In this document: positions 7,156-13,755 of the stretch, in pieces
Layout: each line of letters opens with the position of its first letter
Numbering within the stretch: the stretch's first letter is position 1
DNA from: Dokdonella_A sp964582225
GTDB lineage: Bacteria; Pseudomonadota; Gammaproteobacteria; Xanthomonadales; Rhodanobacteraceae
NCBI GenBank assembly: GCA_964582225.1
Contig: CAZORA010000046.1
Location: forward strand, 1 to 15,851
DNA length: 15,851 bases
Direction: 5' to 3'
The notes under the pieces: generated by a model
The model's database searches: none
Told to the model about the DNA's origin: nothing
Seen by the model: the letters and a program-made list of their open reading frames with translations, nothing else
Position numbers and translations under genes: made by a program

Positions 7156-7449
7156 ATGCACGCGCTGGTCGCCCTCGTGTTCGAACTGCTGGCGCTGCCG
7201 GCTTTCGCAATCGGCTGGGCCGCGCGGCAGCGAGCCCGCGGCGTTGCCGGCGTTACAGCGAGGCGTTCTCGCTTGCTGGGCCGGGGCTTTCTTTCGATCG
7301 GTGTCTGCACGGCGCTGACCGGCCTGGCTTTCGTCTTCGCGCCGGAGCAGTGGCTCCTGTTCATTTCCATTGGCTTCGCGGCGGTGGTGAATCTGCTGAT
7401 CCTTGCGCTCTTGATCGGACTGCGGAAGTCGGAGCCCGGCGCGCGGTGA
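7156..7449 (+). CDS. Small membrane protein of the SPFH operon
   Basis: A 97-residue hydrophobic protein that I do not recognise. It has an N-terminal membrane segment (about 3-22), a basic loop rich in Arg (RQRARGVAGVTARRSRLLGR), and two further segments (about 46-61 and 66-88), ending in a short charged tail. It starts 3 bases after the SPFH stop codon and its own stop overlaps the GTG start of the next gene, so it is surely translated with its neighbours. No enzyme motif is visible. It may be a partner or anchor of the SPFH assembly; this is inference from position. Confidence 0.8.
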   Translation: MHALVALVFELLALPAFAIGWAARQRARGVAGVTARRSRLLGRGFLSIGVCTALTGLAFVFAPEQWLLFISIGFAAVVNLLILALLIGLRKSEPGAR

Positions 7450-7631
7450 GCGAGCGCAAGGCCTATCCGCTGCGGATCAGCGCGCGCGTCCTGCAGGCGA
7501 TGCAGCGCTGGGCCGACGACGATCTGCGCTCGCTCAACGCCCAGATCGAATACGTGCTGCGCGAGGCGCTGCGCAAAAGCGGTCGCCTGCAGCAGCCCCC
7601 GCCCGAAATCCTGGAGGATGATCCCTCATGA
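7446..7631 (+). CDS. Arc/CopG-like ribbon-helix-helix protein
   Basis: A 61-residue protein with an Arc-type ribbon-helix-helix fold. The DNA-contacting strand is KAYPLRI (5-11), helix A spans about 13-25 (RVLQAMQRWADD), and the turn and helix B are RSLNAQIEYVLREAL (28-42). The RSLNxQI signature is typical of the Arc family. The acidic tail (PEILEDDP) follows. It starts at a GTG that overlaps the preceding stop (GTGA), and its stop overlaps the ATG of the next gene (ATGA). Arc-like proteins usually repress their own operon, and twin GATATC boxes lie over the promoter at 6231-6247. It could be mistaken for an antitoxin, but its neighbour is a CPBP protease rather than a small toxin. Confidence 0.87.
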   Translation: MSERKAYPLRISARVLQAMQRWADDDLRSLNAQIEYVLREALRKSGRLQQPPPEILEDDPS

Positions 7632-8380
7632 GTCCTGCCGCCGTGCGTTTGCGCCTTGCTCTGCTGCTTGCTGCGGCCTGCGCGCTCGCCGCGATGGCGG
7701 TGCTGCCCTATCAGTTGGCGCTGCTGCCTGCCGCCGCCACCGCTCTGGTGAAGCTGCCCGTGCTGCTCGCGGTGGCGGCCGCGCAGGGCGCGCTGTTGGG
7801 CTTTCTGCTGTCGTGGGTCGGGTTGCGGCTCGGTGCTTCCCTCAGACTCGGCGCGCCCTGGCTGGAAAGCTGGCTGTCCGGAGGCCCGCGGCCGTCGAGC
7901 TCGGCGTGGCCGGCCGCGGCGCTTCTGGGCGCGGTGACCGGCGCCGCGATCATCGGCCTGAGCCTGGCCTTCGGGCCGATCGTGGGAGGTGCTGGCGGCG
8001 CCGACGTTGCGCCCGCCGTCTGGAAGGGGCTGCTCGCTTCCGCCTACGGCGGCGTGTTCGAGGAGGTGCTGCTGCGCCTGTTCGTGATGACGGGCCTGGT
8101 CTGGCTGCTCGCCCGCCTGGCGCCGAAGCGGCCGGCCTGGGTTTTCTGGGGTGCAATCGTGCTGGCGGCGCTGCTCTTCGGTGCCGCTCATCTGCCGACC
8201 GCGGCGCAGCTGATGGAACTGAGCCCGGCGGTCGTCGGCCGCGTGGTCCTGTACAACGCCGTCGGCGGCCTGGCGTTCGGCTGGCTCTACTGGAAGCGCG
8301 GTCTGGAGCACGCGATTCTCGCCCATTTCTGCGCCGATCTGGTGCTGCACGTCCTGCTGCCGCTGACCAACCTCGCCTGA
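7628..8380 (+). CDS. CPBP-family intramembrane metalloprotease
   Basis: A 250-residue, very hydrophobic protein of the CPBP/Abi (CAAX protease and bacteriocin-processing) family, related to Rce1. The three family motifs are present: EExxxR as E145-E146-V-L-L-R150, FxxxH as F184-G-A-A-H188, and HxxxD as H233-F-C-A-D237. The catalytic Glu and His residues are therefore intact and the protein is probably an active membrane-embedded protease. About six to eight transmembrane segments span the whole chain. The ATG overlaps the previous stop codon, and GGAGG lies 10 bases upstream inside the RHH gene. Known CPBP members process prenylated or signal-like peptides, or act in immunity and bacteriocin maturation; the substrate here is unknown. 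Its fixed place beside an SPFH protein suggests the two act on membrane proteins together. Confidence 0.92.
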   Translation: MSPAAVRLRLALLLAAACALAAMAVLPYQLALLPAAATALVKLPVLLAVAAAQGALLGFLLSWVGLRLGASLRLGAPWLESWLSGGPRPSSSAWPAAALLGAVTGAAIIGLSLAFGPIVGGAGGADVAPAVWKGLLASAYGGVFEEVLLRLFVMTGLVWLLARLAPKRPAWVFWGAIVLAALLFGAAHLPTAAQLMELSPAVVGRVVLYNAVGGLAFGWLYWKRGLEHAILAHFCADLVLHVLLPLTNLA

Positions 8381-8446
8381 ACGGCGCGCGGTCGATGGGC
8401 CCGATGGCGTGGTAGCTTGCCCGCGTCGCTCGTCGTGGAGTTGCCC

Positions 8447-9460
8447 GTGTCGATCAAGTCGTTTGCGTGGATCTCCGTTCTGGCGTTTGCCGCTGGCCCG
8501 ATCGCGGCGCAGGAAGCGACGCCGCCGACTCCGCAGGAGATCGACCTCGACGCTCTGGCGCGGGCCAAGGACGCCAGGCCAGCCGAGGGCGCCACCGCGG
8601 CGCAGGGCGGGACCGAGGCCGCGCCGCAGGAGGAGCCGGCGCCGAGCGCCGACGCGCAGTCGCAGCGCAGCGCGGTCGGGGCCGCGCCGCCCGAACCGGA
8701 GCCCGCGCCGGTGCAAACCGCGACGCTTCCGGCCGGCAAAGAGGCCGAGGCTGTGGCCGAGCCGCCAGCGCGCGCCGAGGCGGAGGAGATCGACCTCGAC
8801 GCAATGGCGCGCGCCAGGGATGCGCCGCCCGCGGACGCGCAGCCCAAGGGCCGCGAGGCCGCGGAGCCGGAATCGCAGGCAGCGCCCGAAGCCGCGACAC
8901 CGAAGCCCGCGGACGTCACGCCACCCGCGCCCGATAAGCCGGGCGAGGAAGGCGGGGAAGCGGGCGAGTCGCACGAGGCGCCCGCGGATGACCCCGCGGG
9001 CGGCGCAGCGACGGACGCTCCGCCCACAGCCGACGAGGTTCCCGCGCCAGGCGAGTCCGAGGGGGAGGCTGCCCGGGGCGCGCAGGATTCGGCGCCGGAC
9101 GCTGCCGCGAGCGAAGCCGAGGCGATCCAGCGCAGCCACGCCGAAATCTGCCGACAGCAGCTGGCGAACCTGCTCGACGCCGCCGAGCGCGGCGACTGGA
9201 ATGCGGCCGTGGACCACTTCGATGCAAACATGCGCGTCGCAATGCCTGCGGAAAGGTTCCGCGAGGCCTGGCAGTCCCTCGCCCAGTTCGGTCGGCTGGA
9301 GGCGCGCGGCCAGATGCACGCGGGCAAGGGCCAGGGCTATTACGTGGTCAACATGCCGTTGATCTTCGAGCGCGCGAACCTCTACGCGCAGATTGCCTGC
9401 GCCGAAGACGGGACGATCGCGGGCTTCTACGTCAAGCCGCTGGAGCTGCCGCAGCAGTGA
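8447..9460 (+). CDS. Secreted Ala/Pro/Glu-rich protein with C-terminal DUF3887
   Basis: A 337-residue exported protein. The signal peptide is SIKSFAWISVLAFAAGPIAAQ, cleaved at about residue 21-22. Residues 23-225 form a long low-complexity region rich in Ala, Pro and Glu, likely disordered, which contains two copies of EIDLDAxARAxDA (31-43 and 114-126). The C-terminal domain (about 228-335) matches the DUF3887 pattern: LLDAAERGDWNAAVDHFD, a helix with FREAWQSL, and a closing DGTIAGFYVKPLE. Cys235 and Cys318 could form a disulfide in the periplasm. The GTG at 8447 is chosen because GGAG lies 6 bases upstream and the signal peptide begins at once; a TTG at 8417 would add ten residues. It lies 66 bases after the protease gene and overlaps the VanY-like gene by 4 bases. 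DUF3887 is NTF2-like in shape and its function is not known. Confidence 0.85.
   Translation: MSIKSFAWISVLAFAAGPIAAQEATPPTPQEIDLDALARAKDARPAEGATAAQGGTEAAPQEEPAPSADAQSQRSAVGAAPPEPEPAPVQTATLPAGKEAEAVAEPPARAEAEEIDLDAMARARDAPPADAQPKGREAAEPESQAAPEAATPKPADVTPPAPDKPGEEGGEAGESHEAPADDPAGGAATDAPPTADEVPAPGESEGEAARGAQDSAPDAAASEAEAIQRSHAEICRQQLANLLDAAERGDWNAAVDHFDANMRVAMPAERFREAWQSLAQFGRLEARGQMHAGKGQGYYVVNMPLIFERANLYAQIACAEDGTIAGFYVKPLELPQQ
8537..8574 (+). repeat. Intragenic 38-bp repeat, copy 1
   Basis: First copy of a repeat that encodes EIDLDALARAKDA in the DUF3887 protein. The first 17 bases, GAGATCGACCTCGACGC, are identical to the second copy at 8786; the rest differ at a few positions. Confidence 0.75.
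8786..8823 (+). repeat. Intragenic 38-bp repeat, copy 2
   Basis: Second copy, 249 bases after the first, encoding EIDLDAMARARDA. The acidic-hydrophobic motif interrupts the Ala/Pro-rich linker and could be a short binding motif displayed twice. Confidence 0.75.
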
Positions 9461-10044
9461 GCGCTGTCGCAGCAGGCTCGCAGCTCGTCGCGCCGCAGCC
9501 ACCGGCGCGCTGCGATGCCGGGCAGCGGCGCGCAATCCTCGTCGAGGCGCGGCGGCTGGGCGTGCCGGCGGCCTACGGGCGCCTGCGCAAGCTGCGCCTG
9601 GTGACCGAGCCGCGCAGGCTGGACTGCATCGGTCTGGACGTTTACGGCCGCCCGCAGTGGATGACGCCGCCGGCCGCGGCAGCGCTCGGACGAATGCGGC
9701 GCGCGGCGGCGGGCGAAGGCCTCGAGCTCCAGCTCGTCTCCGCGTTTCGCTCGGCCGAATACCAGCTCGGGATTCTGCGGCGCAAGCTCGAGCGCGGCCT
9801 GAGCGTGGCCGAAATCCTCGCGGTGAGCGCTGCGCCGGGCTACAGCGAGCACCACAGCGGCCGCGCAGTGGACCTGGCTTGCCCTGGCTACGCGGTGCTC
9901 GAAGAGGAGTTCGCGCGCTCGCCGGCGTTCACCTGGCTGCAGGCCAATGCCGGGCGCTTCGGCTTCCGAATTTCCTATCCGCGTGGCAACCCGCACGGGA
10001 TCACCTGGGAGCCCTGGCACTGGTGCTGGAGCCGCAGGCGCTGA
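9457..10044 (+). CDS. VanY-like M15 peptidase (D-alanyl-D-alanine or L,D-carboxypeptidase type)
   Basis: A 195-residue zinc peptidase of family M15B (VanY/LdcB), which trims the peptide stems of peptidoglycan. Motifs in order are LVSAFRSAEYQ (93-103), the zinc motif SxHxxGxAxD as S130-E-H132-H-S-G135-R-A137-V-D139, and EPWHW (185-189) with the likely catalytic Glu185 and zinc ligand His188. The GTG start overlaps the preceding stop codon as GTGA, with GGAG inside the upstream gene. Unusually, no signal peptide or membrane segment is visible: the N-terminus is MSAVAAGSQLVAPQPP. It may therefore act on recycled muropeptides in the cytoplasm, like L,D-carboxypeptidases, or use an unrecognised export route. 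The first 60 residues contain a separate small region not typical of VanY. It ends the six-gene plus-strand run. Confidence 0.88.
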   Translation: MSAVAAGSQLVAPQPPARCDAGQRRAILVEARRLGVPAAYGRLRKLRLVTEPRRLDCIGLDVYGRPQWMTPPAAAALGRMRRAAAGEGLELQLVSAFRSAEYQLGILRRKLERGLSVAEILAVSAAPGYSEHHSGRAVDLACPGYAVLEEEFARSPAFTWLQANAGRFGFRISYPRGNPHGITWEPWHWCWSRRR

Positions 10045-10115
10045 AGGCGCGACCGGACGCAAGAACGACGTCGAGCGGTCCGCGCGGACGCGCCCGACGC
10101 CGTCTGCACGCGGGC

Positions 10116-10541
10116 TCAGCTCACGAGCTTCGCCTTCATCGTGATCTTCGCCTTCATCAGCTTCGACACCGGGCAGCCCTGCTTGGCTTCTTCGGCGATC
10201 TTCTGGAAGGTGGCGTCGTCGGCACCGGGAATCTTCGCGGTGACCTCGAGATGGCTGGTCGGGATCTCGAAGCCGCTGTCGTTGTGCTCGATGGTGACTT
10301 CGGCGCGCGTTTCGATCTTCTCGGGCGTCAGGTTGTGCTGGCCGAGCATCAGCGACAGCGCCATCGAGAAGCAGCCGGCGTGAGCGGCCGCGATCAGCTC
10401 TTCCGGATTGGTGCCGCTGCCGCTTTCGAAGCGCGAGCTGAAGCTGTAGGGCGAATTCCTGAGCACCCCGGTCTGGGTGGAGATCGTGCCGTGGCCTTCC
10501 TTGACGCTGCCGCTCCAGACGGCGGATGCATGTCTTTTCAT
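10116..10541 (-). CDS. osmC: OsmC family peroxiredoxin
   Basis: A 141-residue thiol peroxidase that reduces organic hydroperoxides, known from Escherichia coli as osmotically induced protein C. The sequence tracks E. coli OsmC closely: GTISTQTGVLRNSPYSF, GTNPEELIAAAHAGCFSMAL and GCPVSKLMKAKIT. The two catalytic cysteines are C57 and C123, and Glu48 matches the conserved active-site Glu. The ATG at 10541 has GGAG 7 bases upstream; an ATG eight codons further up would read through that site, so the shorter form is chosen. It lies just downstream of aceA on the same strand, but a hairpin with a T-run separates them. The stop faces the VanY-like gene, 71 bases away. Confidence 0.95.
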   Translation of the reverse strand: MKRHASAVWSGSVKEGHGTISTQTGVLRNSPYSFSSRFESGSGTNPEELIAAAHAGCFSMALSLMLGQHNLTPEKIETRAEVTIEHNDSGFEIPTSHLEVTAKIPGADDATFQKIAEEAKQGCPVSKLMKAKITMKAKLVS

Positions 10542-10563
10542 CGTTTTGCTCCAGTGATCGAAC

Positions 10564-10601
10564 AAAAGGGGACCGGCGACGCGAAGCGCGCCGTCCCCTT
10601 T
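10564..10601 (-). terminator. Probable aceA terminator, also just upstream of osmC
   Basis: On the minus strand AAAGGGGAC then GGCG pairs with CGCC then GTCCCCTTT, with one unpaired base, giving a stem of 13 pairs. It ends in TTTT, then G and TT. It lies 50 bases after the aceA stop codon and only 22 bases before the osmC start. The plus-strand T-run is only three bases, so it works best for minus-strand transcripts. Confidence 0.7.
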
Positions 10602-10650
10602 CAGATCAGGGCGCCGTCAACGAACGCAAGGACCTCGCGCGGAGCGGCGC

Positions 10651-11949
10651 TCAGGCCACGTCGGCCGCGTCGCTGAACTGCGCTTCCTCGGTGGAGCCCT
10701 TCAGCGCCATCGTGGATACGCCGCTGCCCTGGATCGTCTGAGCCACGGCGTCGAAGTAGCCGGTGCCGACCTCGCGCTGGTGCTTGACCGCGGTGAAGCC
10801 GCGCTCGCCGGCCGCGAACTCGGCCTCCTGCAGCTCCACGAAGGCGCTCATGTGCTCCCGCGCGTAGCGTTCGGCGAGGTTGAACATGGAATAGTTGAGC
10901 GCGTGGAAGCCGGCCAGGGTGATGAACTGGAATCGGTAACCATAGCCGGCAAGCTCGTCCTGGAAGCGGGCGATGGTGGCGTCGTCGAGGTTGGCTTTCC
11001 AGTTGAAGCTCGGGCTGCAGTTGTAGGCGAGCAGCTTGCCCGGGTTTTCGGCGCGGATTGCGGCGGCGAATTCGCGGGCGAAACCGAGATCCGGCCTTCC
11101 GGTCTCGCACCAGACGAGATCCGCGTAGGGCGCGTAGGCGAGGCCGCGGCTGATCGCCTGCTCGAGACCGTTGCGAACCCGGTAGAAGCCCTCCTGGGTG
11201 CGCTCGCCGCTGAGGAAGGGGCGATCGTTGGCGTCGATGTCGGAGGTCAGCAGGTTGGCGGCCTCGGCGTCGGTGCGCGCGACCAGCACGGTCGGCACAT
11301 TGGCGATGTCGGCTGCAAGACGCGCCGCGACGAGTTTGTCGATCGCCTCGCGGGTTGGCACCAGCACCTTGCCGCCCATGTGTCCGCATTTCTTGGCGCT
11401 GGCCAGCTGGTCCTCGAAGTGCACGCCGGCGGCGCCCGCCTCGATCATCGCCTTCATCAGCTCGAAGGCGTTGAGTACGCCGCCGAAGCCGGCTTCGGCG
11501 TCGGCGAGAATCGGCTGAAGGAAGTCGATCTCATCCGAGCCTTCGGCGTGCTGGATCTGGTCGGCGCGCAGCAAGGCGTTGTTGATGCGGCGCACGACCG
11601 CCGGCACCGAGTCGGCCGGGTAGAGCGACTGGTCTGGATACATGGCCCCGGCCAGGTTGGCGTCGGCGGCAACCTGCCAGCCCGAGAGGTAGATCGCCTT
11701 GAGCCCGGCCTTGACCTGCTGCATAGCCTGGTTGCCGGTCAGCGCGCCGAGCGCGTGCACGTAGGGCAGCGCGTGCAGGCTCTTCCAGAGCTTCTCTGCC
11801 CCGAGTCGCGCCAACGAGTGTTCGATCGCGACGCTGCCGCGCAGGCGGACCACTTCGGCGGCGGAATAGCCGCGCCGCACCCCGCGCCAGCGCGGGTCGT
11901 TTTGCCACTGGGATTCGAGCTGGGCGGCGGTGGGGAGCGTGCGGGTCAT
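10651..11949 (-). CDS. aceA: Isocitrate lyase
   Basis: A 432-residue enzyme that splits isocitrate to glyoxylate and succinate, the first reaction of the glyoxylate shunt. The signature KKCGHMGGK (186-194) holds the catalytic Cys188 and His190. Other family blocks are AGVHFEDQ (174-181), VLVARTDAEA with the metal-site region, and YNCSPSFNW (309-317). The length and the C-terminal TEEAQF fit the short prokaryotic form. The ATG at 11949 has GAGG about 7 bases upstream. It follows aceB on the same strand with a 75-base gap, so the two are probably co-transcribed from the aceB promoter. A hairpin ends the unit before osmC. Confidence 0.97.
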   Translation of the reverse strand: MTRTLPTAAQLESQWQNDPRWRGVRRGYSAAEVVRLRGSVAIEHSLARLGAEKLWKSLHALPYVHALGALTGNQAMQQVKAGLKAIYLSGWQVAADANLAGAMYPDQSLYPADSVPAVVRRINNALLRADQIQHAEGSDEIDFLQPILADAEAGFGGVLNAFELMKAMIEAGAAGVHFEDQLASAKKCGHMGGKVLVPTREAIDKLVAARLAADIANVPTVLVARTDAEAANLLTSDIDANDRPFLSGERTQEGFYRVRNGLEQAISRGLAYAPYADLVWCETGRPDLGFAREFAAAIRAENPGKLLAYNCSPSFNWKANLDDATIARFQDELAGYGYRFQFITLAGFHALNYSMFNLAERYAREHMSAFVELQEAEFAAGERGFTAVKHQREVGTGYFDAVAQTIQGSGVSTMALKGSTEEAQFSDAADVA

Positions 11950-12024
11950 GAGATACCTCAGCGGTCGGAGGGGCGATGGGCGACGGTGGGCGATATTGCC
12001 GGCCGAAGGTGGCGGCACACACAA

Positions 12025-13635
12025 TCAGCCCAGCTGTGGATAGGCGGCCAGGGTGAGGAAGGGCGCCAGCGTTTCCGCGTGGCTGAGCTTCGCCAGCAGT
12101 GCGGCGGCATCCTCGACGCGCGCCTGGCCCGGGATCGGCATCGCAGTGAGGCGGATCCGCGCGGCGGCGAGCACGGAGTCGAAGAGTTCGAGGTCGATCG
12201 GGCCACCGTCTTCGAGCCGGAGCAGCGCGTCGGGTGCGCGGTGCAGCCACTGCCAGATCTGCGCGCGGGCGATCTCGGCGGTCGCAGCGTCTTCCATCAG
12301 ATGGTTGATCGGCACACAGCCCAGACCGTCGAGCCAGGCGGCGAGATAGCGCAGGCACACTTCGACGTTGTTGTCGAAGCCCGCGCGGCTGATGCTGCCG
12401 GGGCAGGCGGAGAGCAGGCTTTCGCGATCGGCCGCGACGTCTTCGCGCAGGCGTTCGAGCTGGTTCGGATGCGGCATGTGGGCGTCGAAGATTTCCATCG
12501 CTATCGGCACCAACGCCGGGTGCGCGACCCAGGTGCCATCATGGCCGGCCTGCACCTCGCGAAGCTTGTCGGCGCGGACCTTGGCCAGGGCCGCTTCGTT
12601 CGCTGGGGCATCGCCCTTGATCGGAATCTGCGCCGCCATGCCGCCCATGGCGAAGGCGCCGCGGCGGTGGCAGGTGCGGATCAGGAGCTCGGAATAGGCC
12701 TTGAGGAAAGGTACTGTCATCTGCACCTGGCCGCGCTCGGGGAGCACTCGGGCGGGATGCGCGCGGGTGGTCTTGATGTAGGAGAAGATGTAGTCCCAGC
12801 GTCCGCAGTTGAGGCCGGCAATGCGCGTGCGCAGGGCCCAGAGGATTTCGTCCATCACGAAGGCCGCAGGCAAGGTCTCGATCAGCACGGTGACCTTCAT
12901 CGTGCCGCGCGGCAGACCCAGGTGATCCTCGGCAAAATCCATCACCTCGTTCCACAGCGCCGCCTCTGCGGGCGCCTCGAGCTTCGGCAGGTAAAAGAAC
13001 GGACCACGACCGCTGGCGTGGAGCGCGCGCGCGTTGTGAAAGGCGAACACGCCGAAGTCGAACAGGGCACCGGACATCTCGGCGCCATCGACGTGCACGT
13101 GCCGTTCGGCCAGATGCCAGCCGCGCGGGCGCACCATGAGCAGCGCCGGGTTCGGCCCGACCCGGTATTCGCGCCCGTCGGGGGCGGTGTATTCGATCCG
13201 TCCCGCGACCGCGTCGCGCAGGTTGGCCTGACCCTCGAGCAGCGCGTCCCAGGTGGGCGATGTCGAATCCTCGAAGTCGGCCATGAACACCCTGGCGCCG
13301 GAGTTCAGGGCGTTGATGATCATCTTGCGGTCCACCGGCCCGGTGATTTCCACGCGGCGGTCGAGCAGGATTGGTGGAATCGGCGCCACGCGCCAGTCGC
13401 CGGCGCGCAGCGCCGCGGTGTCCGGATCGAAGTCTGGCAGGTCGCCTGCGTCGTAACGAGCCTGGCGCTCGATTCGCGCCCGCAGCAGGCTCAGACGACG
13501 TGTGTCGAAGCGACGATGCAGGTCGATCAGAAACGGCTGCGCCGCGACGATCAGTCGATTCTGAGCGCCACCCTGCGGACTGCTGCGAAAACCCGTACCT
13601 GATTGCTGCAGCTGAATGGTGTCGGCATCGCTCAT
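12025..13635 (-). CDS. aceB: Malate synthase A
   Basis: A 536-residue enzyme that condenses glyoxylate and acetyl-CoA to malate, the second step of the glyoxylate shunt. Conserved elements are VFMADFEDSTSPTW (116-129), MVRPRGWHL with Arg170 as likely catalytic Arg, LIETLPA with Glu253, GRWDYIFSYIK with Asp281 (metal ligands), and the C-terminal SRAGFDNNVEVCLRYLAAWL and HLMEDAATAEI, whose Asp is the likely catalytic base. The length is that of the A form, not the longer G form. The ATG at 13635 has AGGGAA about 6 bases upstream; the frame is open 24 codons further, but that part covers the promoter. It is divergent from the LysR gene and leads the aceBA pair. Expression is probably acetate- or fatty-acid-dependent, by analogy with other bacteria. 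Confidence 0.97.
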   Translation of the reverse strand: MSDADTIQLQQSGTGFRSSPQGGAQNRLIVAAQPFLIDLHRRFDTRRLSLLRARIERQARYDAGDLPDFDPDTAALRAGDWRVAPIPPILLDRRVEITGPVDRKMIINALNSGARVFMADFEDSTSPTWDALLEGQANLRDAVAGRIEYTAPDGREYRVGPNPALLMVRPRGWHLAERHVHVDGAEMSGALFDFGVFAFHNARALHASGRGPFFYLPKLEAPAEAALWNEVMDFAEDHLGLPRGTMKVTVLIETLPAAFVMDEILWALRTRIAGLNCGRWDYIFSYIKTTRAHPARVLPERGQVQMTVPFLKAYSELLIRTCHRRGAFAMGGMAAQIPIKGDAPANEAALAKVRADKLREVQAGHDGTWVAHPALVPIAMEIFDAHMPHPNQLERLREDVAADRESLLSACPGSISRAGFDNNVEVCLRYLAAWLDGLGCVPINHLMEDAATAEIARAQIWQWLHRAPDALLRLEDGGPIDLELFDSVLAAARIRLTAMPIPGQARVEDAAALLAKLSHAETLAPFLTLAAYPQLG

Positions 13636-13664
13636 GAATCGTTCCCTGTTTGTTGCACCTGCAC

Positions 13665-13693
13665 AGAGTAGACGGCACGCGCAACATTGACAA
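13665..13693 (-). promoter_or_regulatory. Candidate promoter of aceBA
   Basis: On the minus strand TTGTCA (13693-13688) and TACTCT (13670-13665) are spaced by 17 bases. The -35 matches five of six; the -10 is weaker. The leader would be about 22 bases. The -35 touches the AAACATATGTTT palindrome, and overlaps a plus-strand TTGACA that may be the -35 of the LysR gene. Confidence 0.5.
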
Positions 13694-13704
13694 AACATAT
13701 GTTT
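13693..13704. promoter_or_regulatory. 12-bp palindrome in the aceB/lysR promoter region
   Basis: AAACATATGTTT is a perfect inverted repeat directly next to the candidate aceB -35. It is AT-rich in a GC-rich genome and likely either an activator contact site or an easily melted promoter element. Confidence 0.5.
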
Positions 13705-13713
13705 CAATAGAAA

Positions 13714-13732
13714 GCATTGACGTCGTCAATGC
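13714..13732. promoter_or_regulatory. Candidate LysR operator, 9-bp dyad
   Basis: GCATTGACGTCGTCAATGC has perfect 9-base arms around one central base. It contains T-N11-A spacing as expected for LysR sites. It lies 24 bases before the LysR gene and 21 bases upstream of the aceB -35, a usual place for a LysR recognition site. A related half-site, CATTGAC, occurs 32 bases to the left at 13685-13691, about three helical turns away. Confidence 0.6.
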
Positions 13733-13755
13733 ACCAACCAATGGGCTGATTTGTC

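Noticed and set aside
5737..7161. Minus-strand open frame opposite the SPFH gene
   Set aside because: It crosses the strong terminator and mirrors a conserved SPFH domain. Its composition is typical of an antisense shadow.
7156..7631. Toxin-antitoxin pair made of the small membrane protein and the RHH protein
   Set aside because: The order and the tight coupling to SPFH and CPBP genes fit an operon regulator better. The 97-residue protein is multi-spanning and unlike known toxins. It cannot be fully excluded.
8521..9120. Tandem repeat or CRISPR-like array in the Ala/Pro-rich stretch
   Set aside because: Only two copies of one 38-base unit occur, in frame within a coding region. The remainder is codon-biased low complexity without regular spacing.
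7463..9535. Minus-strand open frame of 690 codons across the CPBP, DUF3887 and neighbouring genes
   Set aside because: Arg-rich shadow frame opposite genes with clear motifs and ribosome sites.
10780..13602. Very long plus-strand open frame (940 codons) opposite aceA and aceB
   Set aside because: It lies exactly antisense to two well-conserved enzyme genes. GC-rich codon bias leaves the opposite frame free of stops. The peptide is rich in His, Gln, Gly and Arg and matches no family I know.
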